From Pedobacter sp. Leaf216 (GTDB lineage: Bacteria > Bacteroidota > Bacteroidia > Sphingobacteriales > Sphingobacteriaceae): DNA of 64,000 nucleotides. Below are positions 8,172 to 17,667 of this stretch, piece after piece (positions within the stretch are counted from its first letter, which is position 1; each line of letters starts with the position of its first letter). The stretch lies in contig NZ_LMKM01000035.1 in the NCBI RefSeq assembly GCF_001421515.1, forward strand, positions 148,943 through 212,942. The letters are read 5' to 3'. Position numbers and translations under genes: made by a program. The notes beneath the pieces are model-generated. The model was given only the letters and a program-made list of their open reading frames with translations. It did no database searches and had not been told where the DNA came from.

Positions 8172-8669
8172 ATGAAAAGATTATTTTTAATTGCTGTAGT
8201 AATGATGGTTTCATTGCTAAGTACTCAAGTAAAAGCACAGTTAAATGTAAATGTTAACATTGGCTCACAACCATTATGGGGCCCTACCGGGTATGATCAT
8301 GTAGATTATTATTACCTTCCGGATGTAGAAAGTTACTATAGTGTTCCGCGCAAACAATTTGTTTACTTAAATGGAAATGATTGGGTTTTTTCAAATTCTT
8401 TACCGGGCAGATATGGTAATTATGATTTATATAATGGATACAAAGTTGTTGTTAATTCGCCCAAACCTTACCTGAATTTTAAAAATGATAAGGTAAAGTA
8501 TGCGAAGTACAAAGGCAATAAAGGTCAGTTAATTATTAGAGATAGTGATGACAGTAGATATTACGTTGTTAAGGGCCACCCTCATGGTATGCCTCCCGGA
8601 CAAGCAAAAAAAATCTACGGGAAAGAAAATAAGGGACATGGCCATGGAAAAGGTAAAGACAAACATTAG
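8172..8669 (+). CDS. Small secreted protein, paralogue 2 of a three-gene array
   Basis: 165 residues with a signal peptide ending QVKAQ. The mature part repeats the family block: LNVNVNIGSQPLWGPTGYDH, VDYYYLPDVESYYSVP, FVYLNGNDWV, YKVVVNSPKPYLNF and IIRDSDDSRYYVVKGHPHG, which aligns along nearly its full length with paralogue 1. The tail is Gly/His/Lys-rich (HGHGKGKDKH). Histidine-rich ends can bind metals, but this is speculation. Same strand as its neighbours, with independent terminator and leader. Function unknown. Confidence 0.85.
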   Translation: MKRLFLIAVVMMVSLLSTQVKAQLNVNVNIGSQPLWGPTGYDHVDYYYLPDVESYYSVPRKQFVYLNGNDWVFSNSLPGRYGNYDLYNGYKVVVNSPKPYLNFKNDKVKYAKYKGNKGQLIIRDSDDSRYYVVKGHPHGMPPGQAKKIYGKENKGHGHGKGKDKH

Positions 8670-8693
8670 GCTACTGTTTATAGGTTAAAAGGT

Positions 8694-8724
8694 AAAGGAG
8701 TTTCGTTAAGGAGCTCCTTTTTTT
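8694..8724 (+). terminator. Terminator of secreted paralogue 2
   Basis: AAAGGAG pairs with CTCCTTT across a 13-base loop and is followed by further Ts. Confidence 0.8.
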
Positions 8725-8748
8725 ATATCTCTGTTACAATAGAAATTT

Positions 8749-8764
8749 TGGCACAGCGTTTGAA
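8749..8764 (+). promoter_or_regulatory. Possible sigma-54-like promoter of paralogue 3
   Basis: TGGCAC-N5-TTGAA, one base from the TGGCAC-N5-TTGCA form. It is placed 33 bases upstream of the start, in the same position as the element before paralogue 2. Confidence 0.4.
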
Positions 8765-8797
8765 TTACTGAAGTACACACAAATTAAATAGATTATT

Positions 8798-9304
8798 ATG
8801 AAAAAGTTATTTCTCATCTCCGCGATTGTAGGTATCGTGGCTTTAACATCTAATCAATCTAACGCTCAGGTAAGTATTAATGTAAATATTGGTGCTCAAC
8901 CTGCCTGGGTTCCGGCAGGTTATCAAGATGTTAATTATTACTATCTCCCAGAAGTTCAATCTTACTATTACGTTCCACAAAGGCAATTTGTTTATTTAAA
9001 TGGAAACAGATGGACAAGATCGAGGTATTTACCAGCCAGATATAGAGGATATGATCTGCATAGAGGTAGAAAGGTAGTGGTATATGGAAATAATCCTTAT
9101 CGCAATTACAATTCTCATCGGATAACTTATTCTCATCACAACAATTATTACCGTCCCTCGTACGGTGGCGGTGGCAACAGAGTAAGATACAGTTCGCCAA
9201 GAAATAATTATAGATCATACCGCGTAGATAACAGGTATCATGACAGAAGAGTAAATTCCAGTTTATTCTCTAGAGGACACCGTGAAAAACATGGTAGACA
9301 TTAA
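8798..9304 (+). CDS. Small secreted protein, paralogue 3 of a three-gene array
   Basis: 168 residues, signal peptide ending SNAQ, then VSINVNIGAQPAWVPAGYQD, VNYYYLPEVQSYYYVP, FVYLNGNRWTRS and YDLHRGRKVVVYG. The first 80 mature residues match the other two paralogues. The C-terminal half is divergent, rich in Arg, Tyr, Asn and Gly, strongly basic, and ends in RH as in paralogue 1. The changes VPAG for GPTG and the loss of the YYVVKGHP segment show it is the most diverged member. Function unknown. Confidence 0.83.
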   Translation: MKKLFLISAIVGIVALTSNQSNAQVSINVNIGAQPAWVPAGYQDVNYYYLPEVQSYYYVPQRQFVYLNGNRWTRSRYLPARYRGYDLHRGRKVVVYGNNPYRNYNSHRITYSHHNNYYRPSYGGGGNRVRYSSPRNNYRSYRVDNRYHDRRVNSSLFSRGHREKHGRH

Positions 9305-9307
9305 AAT

Positions 9308-9335
9308 AAAAAGGAGGCTTTAGGGCCTCTTTTTT
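9308..9335 (+). terminator. Terminator of secreted paralogue 3
   Basis: AAAAAGGAGGC and GCCTCTTTTTT form a stem with one bulge, directly after the stop codon. It may also serve alaS from the other side. Confidence 0.75.
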
Positions 9336-9386
9336 ATTGCTGTATCATTGTGCTGAACTTATTCTAACACTTTAAGGTTCATTAGG

Positions 9387-12005
9387 TTAGTGGTGAGGAA
9401 TAAAACGCTCCGCTTTTTCTAAAACTATCGGTAAACCTGCTGGGTTTTTACCTCCTGCTGTAGCATAAAACGGCTGACCGCCCCCACCTCCCTGAATTTC
9501 TTTCCCAAGTTCGCGAACAATATTTGATGCATTTAATCCTTTTTTAACCAGATGATCGGAAAGCATTACCGTTATTCCTGGTTTGCCCTCAATTTCTGTG
9601 GTAAAAACCAGGAAAAGATTATCGATCATCTCTTTAAGAGAGAACGCTAAGTTTTTAACGGCGTCAGCACTTTGTAAATCGATGTGTTTCGCTATCAGAT
9701 TAATACCGTGAATGCCTCTAACATGGTGTACAATTTCGTGTTTTAAAGTATTAACACGCTCTAAAGTAGATTTTTCTATCTCTTTTTTCAGTTTTGCATT
9801 TTCGTCCAACAAAGTCTGAACAGATGCTGATAAATCTTTACTTCCGTTTAATAAAGCTTTTAAATGTCCAAGTTCTTTTCTTTGATCCAAGAAATATTGC
9901 TCGGCTTTATCGGCAGTAATGGCTTCGATACGGCGAACACCGGCAGCAACAGCACTTTCAGAAATAATTTTGAAAGATCCGATTTGTCCGGTAGCTTTTA
10001 CGTGGGTACCACCGCAAAGTTCTTTTGAAAAATGATCGTCAAATGTGATCATCCTTACAAAATCGCCATATTTTTCGCCAAATAAAGCGGTTACGCCACT
10101 TTCAATTGCATCTTGATAAGGAACATTACGCTGTTCTTTTAATTTGATATTCTGGCGGATTTTTTGGTTTACAATTACTTCAATCTGCGCCAATTCTTCG
10201 TCAGTTACTTTCGCAAAGTGAGAAAAATCGAAACGGAGGTAATCTGCATTAACCAATGAGCCTTTCTGGTTTACATGCTTACCCAAAACCTGCTTTAAAG
10301 CAGCCTGGAGTAAATGTGTTGCAGAATGGTTATCTTCTGTTAACACACGTTTATCTTCGTCTACAACAGCCCAAAATTTACCTTCCAAATTATCGGGTAA
10401 TATATCTGCAAAATGTACAGTTAGTCCATTTTCCTTTTTTGTATCGGTAATGTCAACCCAAAACTGGCGGCTGTGGTCTTCCAAACGGCCTGTATCTCCA
10501 ACCTGGCCACCGCTTTCTGCATAAAAAGGTGTTTGGCGTAAAACAATCTGATATTGCTCTTTTCCTTTGGCTTTTACTTTACGGTATTTTAAAATCTCCG
10601 TTTCTACTTCCAAATCATCATAACCCACAAATTCACTCTGATCTTCTGTATTCACAACAATCCAATCACCAGTATCAATTGCGGTTGCTGCACGGCTATC
10701 GTCTTTTTGTTTTTTCAATGCTTGTTCATAACCAGCTAAATCGACACTCCAACCCTTTTCTCTTGCCATTAATTCTGTTAAATCGATCGGAAAACCAAAG
10801 GTATCTGATAACTCAAAAGCAAAATTACCTTCAACAAGATTATTAGCAGCCTGATATTTTTCGAAACGCTGAATTCCGGTTGATAAAGTTCTTAAAAACG
10901 ACACTTCTTCTTCCAAAACTACTTTCTGTACAAAATCCTGTTGCGAAATCAATTCATCAAAAACGCCTTTAAATTGCTCGGCCAATAGAGGTACCAACTG
11001 ATTTAAAAAAGGCTCCTTAAAGTTTAAGAAGGTATAAGCATAACGAACAGCGCGACGCAAAATCCTGCGGATAACGTAACCAGCTTTGTTATTTGAGGGT
11101 AACTGACCATCGGCAATAACGAATGATATGGCACGAATGTGATCGGCCATTACACGCATTGCGATATCTGTTTTCTCATCAGCACCATATTGAATTCCAG
11201 ATTTTTCTGCAATAAACTGAATCATCGGTTGAAAAACATCTGTATCGTAGTTTGATGTTTTCTCTTGTAAAACACGCACCAAACGTTCAAATCCCATTCC
11301 TGTATCTACATGTTTAGCAGGCAAACTTTGCAGCGAGCCATCCTTTAAACGGTTAAACTGCATAAATACATTGTTCCAGATTTCGATAACCTGAGGATGA
11401 TCGGCATTTACAAGTGTAGCACCATTAACGGTAGCCTTTTCCTCGTCGGTACGGCAATCTACATGGATTTCAGAACAAGGTCCGCATGGTCCTGTATCGC
11501 CCATTTCCCAGAAATTATCTTTTTTATTTCCTGGTAAAATATGGCTTTCGTCAACATACTGTTTCCATAGATCATATGCTTCCTGATCTTTTTCCAATCC
11601 CTCTTTTTCATCACCTTCAAAATAGGTAACATATAACTTGTCTTTTGGAATTTTATAAACTTCAGTTAATAATTCCCAGCTCCAGGCAATGGCTTCTTTT
11701 TTGAAATAATTGCCAAAACTCCAATTGCCCAGCATTTCGAACATGGTATGGTGATAAGTATCAATACCTACTTCTTCCAAGTCATTATGTTTACCCGAAA
11801 CCCGTAAGCAACGTTGAGTATCAACCACCCGGGCATATTTTATAGCAGCTTCTCCAAGAAACAAATCTTTAAACTGGTTCATCCCTGCATTGGTAAACAT
11901 TAATGTTGGGTCATTTTTAACCACAATCGGCGCGGAAGGAACAACATGATGTTGTTTCGATTCAAAAAAACTAAGGAATGCCTGTCTAATCTCTTTTGCT
12001 GTCAT
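9387..12005 (-). CDS. alaS: Alanyl-tRNA synthetase
   Basis: 872 residues, full length. The class II catalytic domain opens with IRQAFLSFFESKQHHVVPSAP and TNAGMNQFKDLFLG. The editing domain has the metal-binding HSATHLLQAAL and CGGTHV motifs. The C-terminal DHHA1-type domain ends with the glycine-rich GGGGGQPFYATAGG. It charges tRNA(Ala) and clears misacylated Ser/Gly. The gene is monocistronic and diverges from the MerR gene with 116 bases between starts. Confidence 0.98.
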   Translation of the reverse strand: MTAKEIRQAFLSFFESKQHHVVPSAPIVVKNDPTLMFTNAGMNQFKDLFLGEAAIKYARVVDTQRCLRVSGKHNDLEEVGIDTYHHTMFEMLGNWSFGNYFKKEAIAWSWELLTEVYKIPKDKLYVTYFEGDEKEGLEKDQEAYDLWKQYVDESHILPGNKKDNFWEMGDTGPCGPCSEIHVDCRTDEEKATVNGATLVNADHPQVIEIWNNVFMQFNRLKDGSLQSLPAKHVDTGMGFERLVRVLQEKTSNYDTDVFQPMIQFIAEKSGIQYGADEKTDIAMRVMADHIRAISFVIADGQLPSNNKAGYVIRRILRRAVRYAYTFLNFKEPFLNQLVPLLAEQFKGVFDELISQQDFVQKVVLEEEVSFLRTLSTGIQRFEKYQAANNLVEGNFAFELSDTFGFPIDLTELMAREKGWSVDLAGYEQALKKQKDDSRAATAIDTGDWIVVNTEDQSEFVGYDDLEVETEILKYRKVKAKGKEQYQIVLRQTPFYAESGGQVGDTGRLEDHSRQFWVDITDTKKENGLTVHFADILPDNLEGKFWAVVDEDKRVLTEDNHSATHLLQAALKQVLGKHVNQKGSLVNADYLRFDFSHFAKVTDEELAQIEVIVNQKIRQNIKLKEQRNVPYQDAIESGVTALFGEKYGDFVRMITFDDHFSKELCGGTHVKATGQIGSFKIISESAVAAGVRRIEAITADKAEQYFLDQRKELGHLKALLNGSKDLSASVQTLLDENAKLKKEIEKSTLERVNTLKHEIVHHVRGIHGINLIAKHIDLQSADAVKNLAFSLKEMIDNLFLVFTTEIEGKPGITVMLSDHLVKKGLNASNIVRELGKEIQGGGGGQPFYATAGGKNPAGLPIVLEKAERFIPHH

Positions 12006-12041
12006 TTCAATATTATTGGAGGGAACAAAATTAAAATTTTA

Positions 12042-12074
12042 TTGCGTTAATAAGGAAAAATCGAGCTACATTTG
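12042..12074 (+). promoter_or_regulatory. Predicted promoter of the MerR-type gene
   Basis: TTG at 12042-12044, 22 bases, then TACATTTG (TAnnTTTG) at 12067-12074, about 48 bases before the start codon. Confidence 0.5.
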
Positions 12075-12121
12075 AATACTTTAATTAATCAATATAAGAC
12101 ACTCATAATCAAGCACAAAAT

Positions 12122-12457
12122 ATGCCGTATAAAGAAAGAGACATTAATAAGATGTATTATACCATGGGCGAAGTGACTGAAATGTTTAATGTAAACGCAT
12201 CCCAAATCCGTTTTTACGAAAAGGAATTCGATATTCTTCAGCCTAAAAAAAACAAAAAAGGCAACCGTCTATTCACTCCTGAAGATATCGAGAATTTAAA
12301 AATTATCTTCAATTTGGTTGATGAAAAAGGCTTTACTTTAAAAGGTGCCAAAGATTACCTCAAAAATAATAAGACAGGCGTACGCGAAAATCAAAAAATT
12401 ATTGACTCGTTAGAAAAACTGAAAGGTTTCCTGGTAAATCTAGCCGAAGAGCTTTAA
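12122..12457 (+). CDS. MerR-family transcriptional regulator
   Basis: 111 residues. The N-terminal winged helix-turn-helix reads YYTMGEVTEMFNVNASQIRFYEKEF, followed by the second wing helix RLFTPEDIENLKIIFNLV and the linker GFTLKGAKDYL. The C-terminal effector part is very short and has no cysteine cluster, so it is not a metal sensor of the classical type. It resembles the small MerR regulators (HspR/MlrA-like size) seen in most Bacteroidota. The target is unknown; it diverges from alaS, but a regulatory link is not implied. Confidence 0.9.
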   Translation: MPYKERDINKMYYTMGEVTEMFNVNASQIRFYEKEFDILQPKKNKKGNRLFTPEDIENLKIIFNLVDEKGFTLKGAKDYLKNNKTGVRENQKIIDSLEKLKGFLVNLAEEL

Positions 12458-12474
12458 AACAACCGCTGCTTTAT

Positions 12475-12517
12475 ACTACAATAAATAATATTTAAAAATA
12501 CTTATATTGTAGTTTTG
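12475..12517 (+). terminator. Terminator of the MerR-type gene
   Basis: ACTACAATA pairs with TATTGTAGT and is followed by TTTTG. Confidence 0.55.
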
Positions 12518-12530
12518 TAATTATTTTCTG

Positions 12531-12538
12531 TATACTTG
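12531..12538 (+). promoter_or_regulatory. Predicted -7 element for the HhH/barrel-comEC operon
   Basis: TATACTTG matches TAnnTTTG at seven of eight positions. A TTG lies 21 bases upstream and the start codon 53 bases downstream. Confidence 0.35.
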
Positions 12539-12591
12539 CACAAGTAATACAATAATCTCCCCCATTTTCTTTAATAGTTTAATTACTGCTT

Positions 12592-14787
12592 ATGAAAATA
12601 TGGTATTTATTGTTGCTTGTCTTTTTTTTCCTATTATCAACCACTCCAAATAACCTGATTCATCGGTTAAAGCAATGGATTAGTGAATTCTCCCGGTTAT
12701 CAGAACCAGGATATTCCTGGAAAATCTTTTTAAAAACATCATGGTTAAAATTACGGCCTAAACTAATGGTTGTTGCTTTTATAATTGCTGGCTCCAATTT
12801 AACTTATGCACAAAGCAATGGACAGGAAAATGATATCCGCGATATATTGGAGAGTATGGCCGAAAATCTTCCTGAAGATTACGACATGAGTGAGCTGATT
12901 GATGTGATGACGAAGTATCGTAAACATCCCATTAATTTAAATCGCACATCTCCCGAAGAGTTAAAAACATTCATTTTTCTATCACCACTGCAAATCAGTA
13001 ATTTTTTCTCTTATGTTAAAGAGAACGGACAATTTGTTGATGTATTGGAATTACAAAGTATAGCTGGCTTTGATGCCAAAACTGTTCAAAGTTTATTGCC
13101 TTTCGTAACCTTAACAAATACCAGTGAATATGAGCAAATCACTTTAAAAAACGTTTTTAGAGATAGTGAACATGATTTCATGATGCGCTTTGCTCAAAAC
13201 CTACAAAAACAAAAAGGCTTTACCGATTTACCCGGCAACCGATATTTGGGTTCACCCGAGAAGTTTCAGGCCCGTTACAGGTATAATTATAGCACAATTT
13301 TATCAGCAGCAATCACCTTGGATAAAGATGCTGGAGAGAAATTTGGAGGCAAACCTTTTGATTTTTACTCAGGAAATTTGGCTTTGTTCAAATTAGGTAA
13401 GCTAAAAAAACTTATCCTGGGCGATTATACTTTGCAATTTGGACAGGGTTTAACATTATGGTCTGGCTTTTCTTTTGGAAAGGGCCCTGATGTAACGAGT
13501 GTGGCTAAAAAAGATTTGGGCTTAAGGCCTTATAACTCTACAAATGAATATTCATTTTTTAGGGGAGCCTCCGCAACAATAAACCTGTTTAAAAATATCG
13601 ACATTACCCCTTTCCTTTCTTTTAGAAATCTCGATGCCAGTCAAAAGAAGATCGGCGGTCAGGGTGATTTGGTTCAGTCAACAATTAATCAAACCGGGTT
13701 GCACCGAACGCCGTCTGAAATTAAAAATAAGAATGTGCTTTCGCAAAGAATTTATGGCGCAGTAGTACAATATGCTCAAAACGAATTTGCAATCGGTGCA
13801 ATTGCATATCGAAGTAATTATGGAAATAGTTTCATTACGCAAACAGCCGCCTATGATCGATATAGTTTTACCGGTAAATCATTAACAAATTTGGGTTTGT
13901 TTTACAACTACACGTATAAAAACCTGTACCTCTACGGTGAAGGTGCGAAAGGTTTAGGTGGTGGTTTTGCATACGTTAATGGTGTGCTTATCAGTTTGTC
14001 AAAGTCCTTTTCTGCTGCTTTAACTTACCGTAATTATGCTAAAGATTATCACAGCTTCTTTAATCAAGCCGTATCCGAATCCAGCGAAGCGATAAATGAA
14101 AAGGGCTTGTATGCCGGTTTAAATTTTAATCCGAATAAACACTTCGCGTTTTCATTTTACGGCGATTATTTTCGGTTTCCGTGGTTAAAATACCGTGTTG
14201 ATGAACCTTCAAAAGGTTATGAAATACTCGGACAGGCTGTATATATGCCATCTAAAGGTTTTAAGGCTCTGGTTAGATTCAAAACTGAGCGAAAACAACA
14301 AAATACCGATTTAGATGTGCCTGTAAATTTTCTGGATAACGTAATTAGGACTGGATACAGGGCCGAAATAAACTGGCAACTGAACAAAAGCTGGAGTTTC
14401 CAGAACCGTGCTGAGCTTTCACAATTTAAAAAAGGGAATACTAAAGGCGAATTTGGTTACCTGATTTATCAGGATGTTGATTATTCTCCCATGTTTTCTA
14501 AACTTACTGGGAATATACGGCTGGCATATTTCAACACAGCGAGCTACAATAGCCGAATTTACGCCTATGAAGATGATGTTTTATATAGTTTTAGTTTCGG
14601 AATGTATAGTGGAAAAGGATACAGAACTTATTTAAACCTAAAATATAATGTGGCCAAAAGATTAAATATCTGGCTTCGTTACGGCTTGTTTATTTACAAA
14701 GATGTAGAAACCGTTGGCACCTACCTTGATGAAATTAAGGGCAATAAAAAATCAGAATTAAAAATGCAGCTGCGGTACCAGTTTTAG
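12592..14787 (+). CDS. Helix-hairpin-helix domain protein with predicted outer-membrane beta-barrel
   Basis: 731 residues. There are two hydrophobic N-terminal stretches (3-18 and 57-73), the second ending in a typical signal-cleavage context (LTYAQSNG). Either the N-terminus is unusually extended or translation starts further in. Residues about 113-172 form paired helix-hairpin-helix motifs (INLNRTSPEEL, LQSIAGFDAKTVQSLLPF), the fold ComEA uses to bind DNA. The remaining 550 residues alternate hydrophobic and polar residues and are rich in Tyr, Phe and Gly, ending MQLRYQF: the final aromatic residue is typical of outer-membrane barrels. Its stop is one base before the comEC start, so a role in DNA uptake is an attractive inference, not a demonstrated one. 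Confidence 0.8.
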   Translation: MKIWYLLLLVFFFLLSTTPNNLIHRLKQWISEFSRLSEPGYSWKIFLKTSWLKLRPKLMVVAFIIAGSNLTYAQSNGQENDIRDILESMAENLPEDYDMSELIDVMTKYRKHPINLNRTSPEELKTFIFLSPLQISNFFSYVKENGQFVDVLELQSIAGFDAKTVQSLLPFVTLTNTSEYEQITLKNVFRDSEHDFMMRFAQNLQKQKGFTDLPGNRYLGSPEKFQARYRYNYSTILSAAITLDKDAGEKFGGKPFDFYSGNLALFKLGKLKKLILGDYTLQFGQGLTLWSGFSFGKGPDVTSVAKKDLGLRPYNSTNEYSFFRGASATINLFKNIDITPFLSFRNLDASQKKIGGQGDLVQSTINQTGLHRTPSEIKNKNVLSQRIYGAVVQYAQNEFAIGAIAYRSNYGNSFITQTAAYDRYSFTGKSLTNLGLFYNYTYKNLYLYGEGAKGLGGGFAYVNGVLISLSKSFSAALTYRNYAKDYHSFFNQAVSESSEAINEKGLYAGLNFNPNKHFAFSFYGDYFRFPWLKYRVDEPSKGYEILGQAVYMPSKGFKALVRFKTERKQQNTDLDVPVNFLDNVIRTGYRAEINWQLNKSWSFQNRAELSQFKKGNTKGEFGYLIYQDVDYSPMFSKLTGNIRLAYFNTASYNSRIYAYEDDVLYSFSFGMYSGKGYRTYLNLKYNVAKRLNIWLRYGLFIYKDVETVGTYLDEIKGNKKSELKMQLRYQF

Positions 14788-14788
14788 C

Positions 14789-16868
14789 ATGTTTAAGGCT
14801 GAATATGTTTTTGTAAGAATTCTATTGCCGTTTGTAATTGGAATTGTTCTATGCTACTTTTTTGCGACAAAAAGTTGTTTGCAGTTTTTGCAGATTATCA
14901 CTGGATTATGCTTTGCAAGCATTATAATCATAAATTCTACCTACAAAAAGTTTAAAGCATATCAGTATAAAGGAATATTTGGTATTTTATTTTTTGTGTT
15001 TTTTTTCAATCTAGGGGGATTACTCTGCTTGCATAATAATGAAACGCTAAAGGAAAATTACTTTGCAAATAAAAAATATACCAATTTAAGGGTTTGGGTT
15101 AAAGATGAGCCCCAGATAAGCAATCATATTTTAAGATTTAAGGCAGAAGTAATATCAGGATACCAAAATGAGCAACACATTAAACTGTCAGGCCATTTGC
15201 TTTTTGCAGTAAGATTAGACAGTGTAACTCCCCTCACGATAAATTACGGTGATGAAATTATGGTTTCGACCCAATATGCTGAAGTTGAGCCGCCTTATAA
15301 TCCGGCAGAATTTAACTTTAAAGCGTGGTTAGCCAATCAAAACATTTACCATCAGGCATTTATAGATGAAAACCATTTAATAAAAACAGGTAAAAACAAA
15401 GGTAATGTGCTTATAGCATTTGCGTTGAAGTTAAGAGAACAACAAGTTAGAAAGTATCGAAAATTAATTAAGAGCGATGAAGCATTTGCAGTAGCCTCTA
15501 CGTTAATATTGGGGTATCGAGCAGATTTAAATAAAGAAACACTTTCTGCTTATAGCAAAACAGGAACAATCCATGCACTTTCTGTATCGGGCGCACATGT
15601 AGCAATTATATACGTTGTTTTAGATTTTCTATTTCTTTTCATGAACAGGAAACGCCTGTTAAAAATTCTGAAATTAATATTAATCTGTACATTAATCTGG
15701 GGATACGCTTTGTTAACGGGCTTATCTCCTTCTGTTGTTCGATCGGCAATTATGATCAGCATTTTAATTACAGCAAAAGTTTTATCTAAAAATACAAACA
15801 GTTATAATATTTTGGCTTTCTCCGCTTTTTGCCAACTGATTTATAATCCATTTCTAATTTGGGATGTAGGATTTCAGCTTTCTTATCTCGCGGTTTTTGG
15901 ATTGATTTATTTGCAACCTAAGATATACAACCTGATTTACCTTAAAATAAATGGGTAGATAAATTGTGGAATTTTACAGCCATGTCATTATCTGCACAAC
16001 TGGTTACATTTCCATTAAGCATTTACTATTTTCATCAATTTCCTGTTTATTTTCTTTTTGGAAATCTTTTTATCACCATTCCGCTTGTATTAATGATGTA
16101 TTTGGGAATTGCCATACTGGTACCATGGCTTAGTTTTTTAGCGCCAATTTTCGAATGGATAATTAATTTTACAAACTCAGTACTCAGGTGGAACTCCCCT
16201 ACGCAACCTTTTCATCAATATGGATTGATCTCCCTGAATTTATATTGCTGAGTTTAGCTTTAGGTTTATTTATTTATGGTCTGGCAAAGTTTAACAAACG
16301 GTTTATATTTTCATCACTATTCTGTTTTGTCTGCTATCAAACCTTAATTATAAACGATGATTTGAAGACTTATCATCAGCAAAAGATCATTTTCTTTTCA
16401 CTCAGAAAAAATTATGCAGCTGCGTTCATTAACGGAAGAAATTGTGTTTTGGTTACAGATTTAAATGAGACAGACAAAAACTATGATTTTTTTGTTAAAC
16501 CAGCATTGTCGCAACTACAGGTTGATAAGATTTCGTTAATTGATTTGAAGAGAGATACCATTCAGGGCAATTTTATATTAAAAAATAATCAAATTGTATT
16601 TGCTGATTATAAAATATTAATAATAAATGATGCATTAAATTATAAAAAATTAGAGGGGAATGGAGATTTTTCTTCCCTGTGGATCAGTGGAAATACAAAA
16701 TTTAAGCTGGCAACATTAAGTGCCAGCATAAAGTATAAAAATGTTTTAATTGATGCCACTAACAAAGATTATAAGATTGAAATTTTTAAAAAAGTTGTGA
16801 AAAATAATCATTTGGCTGCCTATGTTTTAAAGAAAAATAAAGCATATTTGGTGCAACTAACTCAATAA
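14789..16868 (+). pseudogene. comEC: ComEC/Rec2-family DNA uptake channel, disrupted by two frameshifts
   Basis: The frame from 14789 encodes the ComEC N-terminal domain and the competence-domain helices (GTIHALSVSGAHVAI, LTGLSPSVVRSAIM, WDVGFQLSYLAVFGL) and stops at 15958. The sequence resumes one frame back near 15949 (KWVDKLWNFTAMSLSAQL... NFTNSVLRW) to a stop at 16251, and shifts again near 16191 (ELPYATFSSIW...) to run to 16868. Each shift equals one missing base. Joined, they give a single coherent protein of about 690 residues. The last 150 residues replace the usual metallo-beta-lactamase part with a short divergent domain. True inactivation or sequencing error are both possible. ComEC forms the inner-membrane channel for single-stranded DNA during transformation. 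Confidence 0.8.
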
Positions 16869-16869
16869 C

Positions 16870-17646
16870 ATGGAAAATCTGGTTTTATATCATGTTGCAG
16901 ATAGAATTGCAACAATAACCATAAATAGACCTGAAAAAAGAAACGCCCTAAATCCTCAGCTCATTGCTGCACTAACTGAAGCCTTAATCATTGCATCAGA
17001 AGATGACTTTGTAAAAGTTGTTGTATTAAATGCCAATGGAGATTCGTTTAGTGCCGGCGCAGATTTAGCTTACCTGCAACAGTTGCAACACAATACCTTC
17101 GAAGAAAATGTTGCTGATTCCAATCACTTAAAAAAACTCTTTACAACCATTTATTATTTGCCTAAAGTTGTTATTGCTCAGGTAGAAGGGCATGCTATTG
17201 CCGGCGGTTGCGGTTTAGCCACAATATGCGATATTGTTTTTGCAACTCCTGAAAGTAATTTTGGCTATACCGAAGTTAAAATTGGTTTTGTTCCGGCTAT
17301 TGTATCTTGCTTTTTAAAACAGAAAGTCAGCGAATCTGTGGCTAAAGAAATATTGCTTACTGGAAAAACCTTTTCTGCCGAACAGGCATTAAAATATAAT
17401 TTGATCAATTTTGTAACAAATTCCTCCGAAATTCATCAAAAAGTAAGAGAATTTGCACTAAGTTTGTGTAACGGAAGCTCAAGTAATTCGTTAATGATTA
17501 CTAAACAGCTCATTACGCAAACGGCCAATCCGCTTTTGGAAAAATGCCTTGAAACTGCAGTACAAATTAATGCCCGTGTTAGGGAAAGTGACGATTTTAA
17601 GAAAGGGATCTCTTCCTTTTTAAACAAAGAGAAAATTAACTGGTAA
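16870..17646 (+). CDS. Enoyl-CoA hydratase/isomerase family protein
   Basis: 258 residues, standard crotonase size. Oxyanion-hole segments are DSFSAGADLAYLQ and GHAIAGGCGLATICD. The acid/base region is NFGYTEVKIGFVPA, with the glutamate expected for hydratases in this family (close to methylglutaconyl-CoA hydratase sequences). It probably hydrates an enoyl-CoA in fatty acid or branched-chain amino acid breakdown; the exact substrate cannot be assigned. The start lies one base after the comEC stop, so it sits at the end of that operon, with no functional link obvious. Confidence 0.9.
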   Translation: MENLVLYHVADRIATITINRPEKRNALNPQLIAALTEALIIASEDDFVKVVVLNANGDSFSAGADLAYLQQLQHNTFEENVADSNHLKKLFTTIYYLPKVVIAQVEGHAIAGGCGLATICDIVFATPESNFGYTEVKIGFVPAIVSCFLKQKVSESVAKEILLTGKTFSAEQALKYNLINFVTNSSEIHQKVREFALSLCNGSSSNSLMITKQLITQTANPLLEKCLETAVQINARVRESDDFKKGISSFLNKEKINW

Positions 17647-17667
17647 ATAACTAAACAGAAATAAAAA

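Noticed and set aside
10529..10846. Plus-strand reading frames opposite alaS
   Set aside because: They are shadows of the synthetase gene with no homology or regulatory signals.
15940..15960. Programmed frameshifting in comEC
   Set aside because: The site does not form a slippery heptamer and a second unrelated shift follows within 250 bases; mutation or sequencing error is simpler.
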